Assembly: GCF_945859705.1 (NCBI RefSeq)
Contig: NC_079136.1
Span: 46,659,181 to 46,723,180 of the forward strand
Source: Episyrphus balteatus
Taxonomy: Eukaryota; Arthropoda; Insecta; Diptera; Syrphidae
Reading direction: 5' to 3'
Length of the DNA: 64,000 bases
Made by a program: the position numbers and the translations under genes. Under the pieces are notes generated by a model. That model ran no database searches, had not been told where the DNA came from, and saw only the letters and a program-made list of their open reading frames with translations. Every line of letters begins with the position of its first letter. Position 1 is the first letter of the stretch. Of the stretch, positions 36,637 through 48,303 are shown piece by piece.

Positions 36637-37400
36637 GGGGAAAGTAGCCTAAAATGGCACCCCAAGGTAAAATGGCCCCCTTGCTAGAAATCGTAGAATC
36701 GAAAATAATTTGAAAGTTTTATGAACGCGATTCTTTAGTTTATCTGGCAAAACCAACATGTACGAAATTTCAGGAACTTCAAGCCATTTTTTAGAATTTG
36801 ACAGGTCAAACTGTCTCTATCCATATCAAAAAGTACACTCGTTAAAATTTTGTGAAATTTTTTTTGCAAAAAAAAAAGTATAAAAAAACATTGTATTTTG
36901 GAAAAAGAAGTTAATGTGTGTACGCATGAAGTATTTCTTATTAATTTACTGAAATAAGTTGGTTTAAAACGATTTTAAATTTTTTGGTGTAAAAATTAAA
37001 TTGAAAAAACTCAAAACGGGCAAAATGGACTACTTAGTGCTCGGGTAAAATGGCATACCTATTTCACATGTCATTTTAAATTTTTTTTCACATTTTCATT
37101 TTTTTAAAGTGAAAATAGTTGCTATTTATGAACGATGTACAGAGAGGAAGTAATGGAATGAGGAAAGCCCTTGATTCCGTCAAAAACCTGGAAAAAAGCA
37201 TCCAAAACACTGAAAGTTGCAAAAACTACAAAAACGAGACGAGCAACCAACATGAACTGGGTTTTGAATGACTCGATGAAAGATCTGGGGGGATTAAGCA
37301 CCACTTGTTCCAAAAAAAATGGAAAAGAAGCCCTTTGACTCAATTTTGCATTTAAAATCACGTATGTTTGGACAGTGTGCCATTTTACCCGGGTAAATTT
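36637..37400. mobile_element. MITE-like element with internal AAAATGGC motifs
   Basis: The left end is GGGGAAAGTAGCCTAAAATG, followed by GGTAAAATGGCCCCC. A middle copy, CGGGTAAAATGGCATACC, lies near 37042-37060. The right end, GTGCCATTTTACCCGGGTAA (about 37377-37396), is the inverse of the motif. No clear target duplication and no coding capacity. The terminal style resembles 45001-45969 (GGGGGAAGTGGTC). Confidence 0.5.
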
Positions 37401-39449
37401 GATCAGTGAAATTAGTAGACGTCTTGAAAATTAAAAAAATTAAATACTTTTTGGAACTATTTCAACTCGCAAATGAAAAAAATGTGAGAGTAATATATTA
37501 AACTTTGAAAAGTTCAGGCGATAGATGCAATTTTCTTATTAATTGACTTCAAACACAAAAAAAAATATTTGAACACAACGGCAACACCTACAATATTTAA
37601 AAATACATTTTCAAAAAGCTAAAAGCTTAGTCATATTTGTAAAATTAAAATTGAGTAAATTTAATGAAGGGCTTTTGAAAGAATGGTAATTGAACTCAGA
37701 TTAAAAAAAAAAAATTATTGACAAAATTTTTACATGTCGTTTTTAAAACTTTTTCGTAATATAAAATGCATTTATTTTCAATTTTTTTTGCGCCACATTT
37801 ATTATGATATGAAATTATAAAAGAAAATGTCAATATGTATTACGGTTTATGAACAAAATTAAAAAGTATTTCATTTTCGAAGAACTTTTTTTATAGAAGT
37901 TTTGAAAAAAATTTAACTTATTTTTTTTTTTAAGTTCAACATTTAAATATAAAGTTATTTTTTTTTTCATTGAATAGCCCTTATTGTTAAAAGTTAAATA
38001 TCAAAAGCTTAAAGTTCTTATTTGCCAAAATCTTTGAGAAAATTAATTATTTCAATGCAAAAAATCAGTTTTTACCAAAAAAACCCATTGAAATTGAAGT
38101 AATTTTTAATTTCTTTTTTCAAAAGTGTGATATATATTACCTTTTCTGTTTCGGAATTCAGCTGATAATATTTATGGAGAACAAATTTTTTAAAATAAAT
38201 TCATATTTTATAAGTAAAAGTTTGGAAAAAAGTCATTTTAACTCTTTTTGTATAACATTTTTTTTCTTAATTCGGAGTTTGAGGAGCATTTTTTCAAAAA
38301 CTCTTGATTAAATTTAGTGGATTTAAATTTAGGAAATAAGAATGAGCTTCTGTTGCCGTTGTTTTCAAAATATTTTTTTTGTGTTTGAAGTTCGATTATG
38401 AGAAAATTGCATTATCGCTTAAACGATGGAATATTGTCCCTTACTATCTTATAATTTTTTTCCTTTACCTTACGTAGAGAATCTTTTGCTATTATATGTT
38501 TTATGAAATTTAAGCAAACAAAAAAATGGTTTTGTTCAAAAAAAATTTAATTTTAATTTTAAAAAACAATGCGGCAATATCGGCAATTTTTAATCTATAG
38601 ACTTTAAAGTATTTTTAATTACCTACGTTTGAAAAAAAAAACAAAAATCGTCAAAATCAGAGCTGTTCGGCCGGGTTCCCTAATAATTTGCTTTAGTTAC
38701 TCTACTATTATGCAATTCTTAAAAATAAGAATCTCTAAAAAGTTTTCTGTATCTCTACTTTCGATAGTTTCCGAATTGAAACCCTTCCCCATAAAATATT
38801 TTCATTCAAAATTGGGATGACTATCTTTTAAGTGTAGAATCACATGACCATTTCAACAACTGGAGCACATGTCATAAACACGAATCATTTATCTGTAGGT
38901 ACTACCTTGAAAGATAATGAAATTTGTATTCGAAGAAATCCTTCCAAACAATCTCTAATCCAAGGTCGTTGTGAAATCCCAAACATGTGTAGTGTATTTT
39001 AGATCAATTGATTCGATCTATCTTGATAGTTAGATCTTTTCAAAAACAATAATAATTAAAAAAATAACAAATCAAAATGATTAGCAAAAGAGATTAGATT
39101 TATCAAACATAATTAATATTTCTATTCGATTTTAAAATAAGAAAAGTAATTAAAAATAAAATACTCTTCGATAATCGCCAATAGTTAAGTTAAATTTAAT
39201 TGATTAAGTAAAAATATAATAAATTATCATGTTCTTGTTGTTCGAAACATAAATTCTCTAGGAAAACAATAAATTCATTTTTTGTTTTAAATCATTAAGA
39301 TAATAAAAGCTTATTTGAATTTTTCTTTGATTAGCTTAACAACTTTAAATGTACAGTTTAAAAAGTGACTTCTCCGAGAAAAGTTTATAATTAAAAATAT
39401 TGGTGTGGTAATTTAGAATTAAAAAACAAATTATTTGATTTTATTTTAG
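37401..39449. other. Upstream of gene C, no gene seen
   Basis: AT-rich sequence ending in TTATTTTAG (39441-39449), the probable 3' splice site before the first coding exon of gene C. Confidence 0.45.
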
Positions 39450-39473
39450 CCCTATTATATAACCCAGTCATAC

Positions 39474-39485
39474 ATGACTAAATGA
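39474..39485 (+). promoter_or_regulatory. 3-codon upstream ORF overlapping gene C start
   Basis: ATG ACT AAA TGA (MTK). Its TGA (39483-39485) overlaps the main ATG (39482-39484) as ATGA, exactly as in gene B, although the uORF is two codons shorter. Confidence 0.6.
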
Positions 39486-42400
39486 ATTCAACAGATCCAC
39501 CAACCAGATATACGGAAGTTAGTCCTTTTGAAATGGAGCACGGACGCAGAGGAAGAATCGAACCGATCAAAAAATCACGAGTATATTTAGCCACAATATG
39601 CGGTAAGAATTTTGGATTTTAGATGAAAAATATTTTAATTTAATTAATAATTTTAATTTACAGCGAATTTATCAAGTTTTGCTATTGGAACATGTTTAGG
39701 ATGGACTTCACCAATTTTACCAAAATTGATCAATAACACTGAAGACAGTCCGTTGGATTTCAAAATTAATTCCGAACAAGAAGCATGGATCTCATCTTTA
39801 ATTGCACTTGGAGCTTTAGTTAGTAAGTATATACAATGTTACTAAACATCTTGAAGGTCTTAACAAAAATTACAACACCTTGAGTTAAGTACAAAAATTC
39901 AGTGGAACCCATAAATAAACTGACATAAGTTGAGTTTCCGTGAGACTTTGAAGTCCAAAAACAAGCACAGAGCCCAGCGATAAAAAATTAACTTACTTAC
40001 CCTTTTTTCCATTAAAAATGAGTTGATAAAAATGCTTTGGAAAAAATTGAAACAAGAAACATTTAGACAAAAAGTATAAAGTAATAAATAACGGAAACCG
40101 TGGAAATATTTTGCTTTACTTTGCATAATACTCACGATAACACGGCTCTTGGAAGAAACTATAGTTTAATATTTTCCTTGAAAATCCTTATTTGATAATA
40201 AAATCATTCAACCATGAACTTTGTTGAAAAAATGGAAAATATAATGCAAAGGAATCGACTCCAACAATTTAAAATTTTCTAAATTTCGAGCTCTTGTTGA
40301 AAAAAAATCTAAAACTTGCAGTAGTGGAAGCAATATTTCAAGCCAGTCTACTTAAAATAAGAAATTGCCATCTACAATGATGGCAAGAAAATTTAAAATG
40401 GTGGACTTTTTAATTTTTTTCTCCAATTTTGATGATATATTAAATTTTTCCAAACATTGTTGTTATTGAAAACCCTCTGTAGGCACACCTCTTTTTTGCG
40501 AATTTGGTTTATACTTTTTCATGTCGCTAGAACTTTTTTCGGTCTCACTATTTTATAGAGAATCATATATGAAATTGATGTAAAATTTTCCGAGGAATTC
40601 GAATATTGTATTCACAATTTCAAAAATTTGTATTTTCACCCTTATAAAGACACTTTTTTGTGACCACTTTTTATTTTTGTCCTGTCAAATTCGCACCCGT
40701 GTGCCGACAGAGGGATAAATAGTGTTACTTTTGTTTCGAGAAAAGAAGCTTAATCTAACTGCGGATAGAATTTGACAAAGTATGGGTTTCACCCAACTGC
40801 CTAACTTAGGCTTGCGTTAGACTTGTTCAATTGTTCATAAAGTCAGATCTGTGATCGTACTAACTTAGTCGAACTGCAGCAGATGTCTGCAGAACTGACG
40901 AAGAAATTTATTTGGCTCTTGATTCGATGTTTTTATTGTTAGTAAATGTAAATATTGTAAAAAAAAATTAAGAATTAGGGTCGTGCAAAAAATATTTATT
41001 TATTCATTTTTCGAAAAATTTGGATTTTCATCACACCGAAAATTTCTAAATCGTGATTTTTTGAGTTATTAGAATTATTTTGCATAAGGGTGGCTCTAAA
41101 AAATGTTATCCTACAATTGCATTCCAAAAAAAATCAACGTGGATATTATTTTGACCAATTTATCGAGGACTAACTAACTACTTGAAAAAAAAAAATTGAT
41201 TTTCACTACAGAGTAAGTTTATAAAACATGGGTTTTTGTGAAATACCTATAATGTAAAATTGGTTATTTTCGCATTGGGGGCGCCCATTAAGAAAATTCA
41301 AAATTAGTATTAAATGAAAAAAACTATAACGTAGGCAAAACTTTGAGTATGGACGTTTCGCTGTATTCCATTAAGAATGCAAGATATTTTATTATAAGCT
41401 TCTTTGATGCATCATGCAAGCTCTGTAAAAAAGGACAAATTGAATAATATTTTTTTTTTTTCAAATATAAAATACATATAATGCTCTGTCATTTTTTCTA
41501 AGTCTGAAGAGATTGATCTTGCATATTATGCAACCAAAAGAATTAAGCTTTTAAAATCAACAACTTCATGATTTTGTTTGAGAGTTTTAAAGTGATTAGG
41601 ATAACAGTTGACAAAAAAATAAAAAAAAATCATGTGTGCAATTCACACGTGATAGAAGTGAAACCTAAAAATGAAAAAATCTACCTTTTTTTTATTCCAT
41701 CACCTTTAAATCCATTTTTTTATATGACAACCTATGATAAATTTTATATCATCTGAAAGCTTATTGTTTCGTCTTTTTTATGACGCTTCAATCATATTTC
41801 TATCATGTCTACAAAATTTGTATTTTTGTATGTATTTTTCAAGTTTTTTAGTTAAAGATTTTGAACTTGTAGAACACGTACCGTTATGTGTGATATATCA
41901 AAAGAAAGGCAATATTCAATAAAGTTTAATCAAATTTGTATGTGCTCTAGATCAAAAGATATAACGTTTTTAGAAAAAGAACATCTTTTCAGCCTTATTT
42001 TAGGAATTGAATATGGAATTCATTGAAATTTTGCACATCTGTAGTTTATTTTATTACAGTATTACAGTAAACTCTCAAAGTGGACTCAAAACTGACAATT
42101 TAAGAAGCATATACATTGAGTTCTAATGGCTGGATATTCAAGATTTTTGAAATCTTCAGACAGAGCATCTTATTTTGTATTTCAAACATAGTTCAAAGTT
42201 AAAATTCCTATTGACAAAATCTTTATAAAGTGTTAAACGCATCAATGCTTTTGATCCGTTTGTGAATTATTTGAAAGGATAAAATTTTTATGTGTAGCAC
42301 TTAATTATATCAAAAAATAACAAAATCATTCTTTGCCGCAGAACGTCCACGTTTCATACAAATTTTCTTATTCTCCTTAATACAATTTTAAAATGCACGA

Positions 42401-44777
42401 CTGGGTCACACGTACTTGCTCTTGTAGTTCAAAGTATCATTATCTTAAATATCTACCTATTGGAAATGTATAATTTTGTTAAGTTTCGAGAAAATTTTTT
42501 TTTTAAAAATCGAAAGTTAAGAAAATTAAATTTTTCATTTTTTTTCAAAAACTTTTTTTAACATTTTATACCTCGAATTGAAAAGAATTACCTGTCTGAA
42601 GTTTGAATAAAGTTGGCTTATACTTTGATGAAATGTATGAACCTTTAAAACATTTCAATTCTTGCAGAAAACCGCAACGCTACATTTCCGTTCTCCGAAT
42701 TTTTTGAGAAAAACTAAAAACGCAGTTTTGTTAGAATCCATAAGACTATTACGTACATAATTTTATCGAAATCGTTAGAGCCGTTTTCGAGCAAATTGCA
42801 ATACCTCGAAAACGGTATATGGGAGATATGCGTTAAAAAGGAGATTTTAAAAAAATATAAAAACGTACTTAGGAAATTACGCAAAAATCAACCAAGTTTC
42901 AAGCAAATCCATCCATTCGTTTAGGCCCTAGCTCGATGTACAGATGGACGCACAGACACACTGACCGACTTGACGGACGGCATCGGCTTGACGAAAACCA
43001 CTTTTTTGATCTTCTCAATAATCGTTATGTTGGCTTTGATTAAAACCTCGAATTTTTGTTTCTACACGAAACCAATAAAGCATCGCCAAGTAAAAAAGTA
43101 AAAAAGAATTACCATTAAAAAACAAAAGTCCTCCATGCTGCTTTTCTTGAGGAAAAGTCCTTGACGAAAATAATGTATCACTGGTTTTTTTAGCTAATGT
43201 AAGCTTAATGTTTTCCAAAATATCGATTTTCGTATTTTGTAAACTTTGTCGAAATTGAGACTTTTTGTGAAAAAGAAATCGTCAGCTAACAAGCAGCTAT
43301 TTATTAGCAGCTATTTCTAGCAGAAGAGAGGAATTACTAAATCAATAGGAGTTGGCTCCAATTAGGTCTGATACGGTTTTTAAGAAGCAAAATAGGAAAA
43401 ATACTACCTACTCAAGTTGTTGTAACAAAAAATTTATCTTTCCAACTCAATAAAACTTTACTCAATTATTATTAATAATTCTCTTTCACAGCTCCTTTCG
43501 TTGCGGGACCACTTGCCGGCATGATCGGTCGCAAATGGACAATGCTGTCAAGTTCTCTTTTCTTCCTCATTGCTTACATCCTCTTACTTCTTGCTCATGA
43601 TGTTTGGTTAATTTATATTGCCCGTTTAATTCAGGTAAGTTTCATTTCTTACTAAGGGATATATAAAAAAAACTAATTTTTTTGAAAAATTTTAGGGTTT
43701 TGGAGTAGGTTTTATCATGACTGTTCAACCAATGTATGTGGGTGAAATTGCTACGGACGATTGTCGAGGAGCATTGGGATCCTTTATGCAATTGTTTATT
43801 GTTTGTAAGTATTCAATTAAAAATATTCTATCAATATCAAGATTAATTAATGTAAATTTCAAATTACAGCTGGAATTCTATATGCCTACGCTGTTGGTCC
43901 CTATGTGTCCTATGTTGCCTTACAATGGGCCTGTCTTGTCATCCCAATCATTTTTGCTGTATTATTCTTCTTCTTCCCAGAGAGTCCTTACTACTTCATT
44001 GAAAAGGGTCGTAAACTTGATGCCATTAAATCACTACAATTCCTCCGTGGTCAAAGCACTGAGGGAGTTCAAGACGAGATGACAGCAATTCAAGCATCAG
44101 TCGAAGAAAGTATGGCCAATAAGGGATCATTTGTTGATGTATTCCGCGGTGCAGGAAACAGAAAAGCTCTCTTAATCAGCGTTGGATTGATTAGCTTCCA
44201 GCAGTTGTCAGGTATCAACGTTGTGCTCTTCAACAGTGAAACAATCTTTAAGAAAGCTAATACCGGAATTGACCCTGCCATCGCTACAATCATTATTGGA
44301 GCTGTCCAGGTTGTTTCAAGTGGTGTTACACCTCTAATTGTAGAGCGTTTGGGCAAAAAAGCCATCTTGTTGATGTCTTCAAGTGTCATGTGCATTGGAT
44401 TGGCAGCACTTGGAACATTCTTCTACATTCAAGATACCGGTGATGCATCTGGAATTCTTTGGCTACCAGTTCCAGCTTTGATTCTTTTCGTTATTGTTTA
44501 TTGTCTTGGATTTGGACCTCTGCCATGGGCTGTTATGGGTGAAATGTTCCCTGGAAACATTAAGCCGATTGCTTCATCAATTGTTGCATCAACATGTTGG
44601 ATCTTTGGATTTGTCATTACAAGATGGTATCCAGCTCTAGATGCTTTAGGAGCCTACTATGCTTTCTACTTGTTTACTATTTTCTGTGGAATAGGATTCT
44701 TCTTTGTGTTGTTCATTGTGATGGAAACAAAGGGAATGAGTTTGCAAGAAATTCAAAATAGACTCAATAACCGATAA
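39482..44777 (+). CDS. Gene C: MFS sugar transporter, Tret1-like, 479 aa
   Basis: Exons: 39482-39602, 39664-39822, 43492-43634, 43696-43804 and 43870-44777, all GT-AG, 1440 nt in frame, with exon lengths identical to gene B. The N-terminus MNSTDPPTRYTEVSPFEMEH parallels B. Motifs: AGPLAGMIGRKW (the usual Asp of the loop 2-3 motif is Gly), PESP (214-217), QQLSGIN with Asn294 kept, ERLGKK in place of the second GRK, GFGPLPWAVMGEMFP, and METKG. These features fit a working facilitative sugar carrier of the plasma membrane; substrate is inferred from the family. Intron 2 is 3.67 kb and full of dispersed elements (40786-41185, 41560-42000, 42391-43095) plus one GGGCGCC box at 41270. Confidence 0.95.
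40786..41185 (+). mobile_element. Fragment of the 20713-21621 element in gene C intron 2
   Basis: The block CTGCCTAACTTAGGCTTGCG, then CATAAAGTCAGATCTG, CTTGATTCGATGTTTTTATT, and further to AACGTGGATATTATTTTGA, matches 20725-21190. The terminal GGGTGTTTTC and the right half are missing, so this is a 3'-truncated, diverged copy. Confidence 0.75.
41270..41292 (+). repeat. GGGCGCC box in intron 2 of gene C
   Basis: TCGCATTGGGGGCGCCCATT closely resembles the fifth box of gene B (CTCGCATTGGGCGCCATT), with two extra G and one extra C. It is a single copy in the homologous intron, about 2.2 kb before exon 3. Confidence 0.65.
41560..42000 (+). repeat. Dispersed repeat, inverted partner of 46340-46840
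   Basis: The blocks GATAAATTTTATATCATCTG, CATGTGTGCAATTCACACGT and CTTTAAATCCATTTTTTT occur as reverse complements near 46430, 46790 and 46745. No coding capacity; class unknown. Confidence 0.6.
42391..43095 (+). mobile_element. TGCACGAC-family element in gene C intron 2
   Basis: It starts AAATGCACGACTGGGTCACA, followed by CGTACTTGCTCTTGTAGTTC. It includes GTTAGAGCCGTTTTCGAGCA, a short GACGCACAGACA microsatellite (about 42946-42960), and ends near CGAAACCAATAAAGCATCGC plus CAAGTAAAA. It shares both ends with 56061-56616 and the end with 2656-3005. Non-autonomous; class not determined. Confidence 0.65.
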
Positions 44778-44939
44778 ATTTAGATAAAAAAAAATTCTTA
44801 GAATAAGGTAATATGCTGACTATATTTTTTCTTTTTTACTTTTTTCTATGTTTGTTCATTGTTTCGGAAGAAAGTGAAATTTGTCAAAGTATTGTTTAAT
44901 TTGAAAGGCTACAGTTGTATGTATTGCGAGAATGTGTTA

Positions 44940-44945
44940 AATAAA
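44940..44945 (+). promoter_or_regulatory. Poly(A) signal of gene C
   Basis: AATAAA in an A-rich stretch 163 bp after the stop codon. Confidence 0.55.
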
Positions 44946-45000
44946 AAAAAAATAAAAATATCGAAAATTTCTTCTTTTTTTTATTTTTATTATATATGTA

Positions 45001-45969
45001 GGGGGAAGTGGTCACCCTTCGTACACGGTCACCCTTCGTACAGTGAGCATAAAACAAAAACTAAACGGTATTCAAACACGTGCTTACTAGTGTGCATAGA
45101 CATAGTAGGCGCCGAGCTACTAGATAAATTTTGAATCCTAAGTGCAACGGATTCGGTCGCCACAAGACTTTTTGTGTTTTTTAGTGCTCTGAGTAATTTT
45201 TTTATGTACATTTGATGTCATGTTGTGTTTAAGTTAAGTATGTTTTTGGCTAAACAGTAATGAAGAATTGTTGTTTAAAGTGTTAAATTTGTGTTTTAAT
45301 TATAAATATTGCAAAATCTCAGTACATTTTTTCAAAAATCGATTTTTCTGCATTATGTACAGCTTGGGGAGCATTCGTACAGTCAAATATGGGGCACATT
45401 CGTACGCATACGTATGCCCGCCAGTAAATTTTCTTCAGCAGATAACAATCAAAACACGGAGTTACAGTTTTATTGAAACGAAATTTAAACCTCTATAATA
45501 AGTATTTCGCATTCTATAGTGAATTAAGGTTGGTATTTTTATATATGTAAATAATAATTTGTTTCAGAATCATCGAATCGCGAAAAATTAAGTTTTTTAT
45601 TTGTTTTTGTTTTTTTCTGAGTCAAGTTCAATTAATTGATAAATTAATAATTAATTAAATGTTTTAAAACTCATATTTGGCATTTGACAAATCAAAAGTT
45701 AGTCAAATTAACGTTTTAAATATCCTGTACGAATGTACCCCATGTGCTGTACGAAGGTACCCCACGGGTGGGGAGGATTCGTACAAAAATCTAATCCCAG
45801 TAAAATGGCTATTACTATTTAAGCCTTTGATTTAGAAGTGTCAAATTTTTTTCTAAAGTGTAATAATATGCATGTTACAAATAAAGTCCATTTTCTCGAA
45901 ACTGGAGTGAGTAAATAAATAACTAAAAAAAAATAAGTAAAAACTGTACGAAGGGTGACCACTTCCCCC
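45001..45969. mobile_element. 969-bp element with long TIRs and TA target duplication
   Basis: The left end GGGGGAAGTGGTCACCCTTC continues GTACA; the right end is its exact mirror, TGTACGAAGGGTGACCACTTCCCCC, giving at least 25 bp of perfect inverted repeat. TA flanks both sides (44999-45000 and 45970-45971). Inside, the TIR core recurs as TTCGTACA-type motifs near 45030, 45373, 45390, 45725, 45750 and 45777. No transposase is present. TA duplication suggests cut-and-paste mobilisation by a TA-targeting transposase; the family is not identified. Confidence 0.85.
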
Positions 45970-46339
45970 TAGTTATAGCGCTAATACATATGAAAAACTT
46001 GATTTTCGGTACAATTGATCTGTGGATTTATAACCTAAACATGTGGGTATATTTTCCCTGTTTACTTACGATCTGCACTTTCTGCTGTTAAAAATTGACA
46101 AATTTTCTATTTTTCAATAGTTTTTTTTTAAATATTAAGATAGGAACGATATAACCAAAAAAAATGTTATTTTTAAATATTTCTACTTTTTAGTAATCCT
46201 AATGGCCAGCAGATGGCTTTTCATCGAAATTTATTTTATGGTCGCATTTCAAGCATGTTGTTAAGGGGTGATTTTTGAAGTGAAAACATCTTTAGTATTG
46301 TAGTGATTTGAAACACGATGAAACAAAAAATCGACAAGA

Positions 46340-46840
46340 AAAATCAATTGATTATAATTTTTTTTTTTTATTAGATAGATCGTAGAAATATGACTGAAGC
46401 GTCATATAAAAGGTGAACTAATAAGCTTTCAGATGATATAAAATTTACTATATGTTGCTATTTAAAATAATCTATTTAATGATGTAAGAAGAGAAAAAAG
46501 ATTTATTTTTTTTTGGTTTGCTTTTTTTGATGAAAACTGATTGGGTTCAAAAAAAATTCTAGCTCTTTTTGTAGATGTTGTATAGATATTGTCGATAAAA
46601 ATATTTTGAACTGAAACAATAAACTTTCAGGTGATATAAAATTTACCATGTGTTCAATTCAAATGTGGTCGAAGCTAAACCTTAAAAAATCATTTTTCTT
46701 GAAAAAACAAAATCGAAAAAATCTAACTTAACTCCATCACCCTTAAATTCATTTTTTTTTTAAAGAACATTATTATTTAAGGTTTCACTTCTAGCACGTG
46801 TGAATTCCACACATGATTTTTTTTTAATAGCAGATGAAAA
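46340..46840 (-). repeat. Dispersed repeat, inverted partner of 41560-42000
   Basis: AAGCTTTCAGATGATATAAA, ATGACTGAAGCGTCATATAA and TAGCACGTGTGAATTCCACA are the inverse of segments in 41560-42000. GCTTTCAGATGATATAAAATT is followed further on by a second AACTTTCAGGTGATATAAAA near 46625, so the repeat has internal duplication. Confidence 0.55.
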
Positions 46841-46984
46841 TCTTCAAATCTTAGCTGGAACTTTTGTCCGGAGCATTAAAGGCTTTTTTTCATAGGTAAT
46901 ATTTGAAGTAAGTACATATTTTACAACTTGTATTTTTTTTTTAATGATTACTAAGAAACAAACCCATGGCTTAAAGTTAGAAAA

Positions 46985-48090
46985 TTAAAATCTATTATAT
47001 ATATGTGCCCTTGATTATGAAAGTGGACTAAGTCACTTTTTGCATTGGTTAAAGAAAAACATAGGTACATAATAATTTTCTTATAATGATTTAATTGTAT
47101 TTCTTTTATGAAATCACTGAAGGAGCAATAAAAAAAATATATTTACTGCAATTTCGCGATCAAATAAACTTTACCCCTTAAATAATAATTATTTTTAGGC
47201 TAGATTTGATGCCATTTTTAGGAGTGACTTAGTCCACTTTCATAATTAAGGGCACAAATTAAAGTTTGGTTTTGTGTACGTTCGCTAACCGGCCACACCG
47301 GCTGACTTATTTTCTTAATTTTTTTTTAATCAAAGAGGTAGAAGAGAAGAAGGTTTAAGGCAAAAAAAAATTTAAGATTTTATAGGGTAAATAGGGGTAA
47401 CACGACATTGAAAAAAGAGGCTATTTTCTAAACGGTAAGTCGTAAAGAGTTGACTTTTTTTTTAAATGATAGACAAATTTATTCAATAGTTAAAAAAGGT
47501 ATTGAAAAAATTCAAAAAAATTTCAAAACCAAGTTGTGAAGGTTTTTTTGCAGTCATAGACCTTCGACAAAAGACTAATTAGAGGTACGCAAAATTTTGC
47601 ACAGAAATTTGAGTTACACCATGAGAAAGATATTAAAAAAAAATTAGGGGTCTAAAACGGATTTTTTTCATACACCCTGTATTTTGAAATAAAAATTTTT
47701 GAAAAACAACCTAATTTTTAGGGACATTTTTGAGTAGTCTTTTATTTTTTTGGAATTTTTTAAAGTCTGCAAAAAATCTCAAACTTATAGGAAATATAGA
47801 TTTTAATCATGCGCATGCATGTTCAAACTTTTGAATTTTTAAAATGATTTTTGACCGAATAACGGGAAAAACAAGTTTTTTTGTCCCAAGTTTTTTGGCC
47901 GTTTTTAACATAGGCCATATTTTACATAGGCCACTTTTGCTAAAAGTTTAAAAGTGAATATTTTTAAACTCATTTTACGAACTTTTCAAGTTTTGATTCC
48001 CTTTTTCATTTAAAATGTTAACTAATTATAGAGTCGAGAATTAAAAATAAATACAAAAAATGGCGGAACGAAGTCCGCCGGGTCAGCTAG
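46985..48090 (-). mobile_element. Old dispersed repeat, copy 2 (carries a nested MITE)
   Basis: Reverse-strand match to 400-2113: it runs from the CCGGGTCAGCTAG end at 48090 back to AATCTATTATATATAT at 46990-47004. It is split by the MITE at 47005-47255 but lacks the microsatellite element that interrupts copy 1. The segment at about 47670-47930 has no partner in copy 1 and may be ancestral sequence that was displaced there. Its end at 48090 is about 70 bp from gene D's poly(A) signal. Confidence 0.7.
47005..47255. mobile_element. 251-bp MITE with about 37-bp TIRs, nested
   Basis: The left end GTGCCCTTGATTATGAAAGT continues GGACTAAGTCACT; the right end is AGTGACTTAGTCCACTTTCA continuing TAATTAAGGGCAC. 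The arms are inverted with only a few mismatches. Comparison with the uninterrupted sequence at about 2085-2113 shows it landed in the TA-rich tail of the older repeat. The target duplication is hidden by TA repeats. Confidence 0.85.
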
Positions 48091-48159
48091 TATATTATAT
48101 TGTTTTGCCATTTAAGCTTTGCTCAAACAACTTCTATTTCGATCACTTCCTTTATAGAT

Positions 48160-48165
48160 TTTATT
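48160..48165 (-). promoter_or_regulatory. Poly(A) signal of gene D
   Basis: AATAAA on the minus strand, 139 bp after the gene D stop. Confidence 0.5.
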
Positions 48166-48303
48166 TTTCGTATAAATGAAACAATAAAAACTCCGTAAAC
48201 ACTGACGTATTTGTATTTTAATGATAAAGTATTAAAAATTTTAAATAACAACATTTTCTATATAAATAAATAAATAGAGATAAAGCAAAGGATCTTCATA
48301 TCT

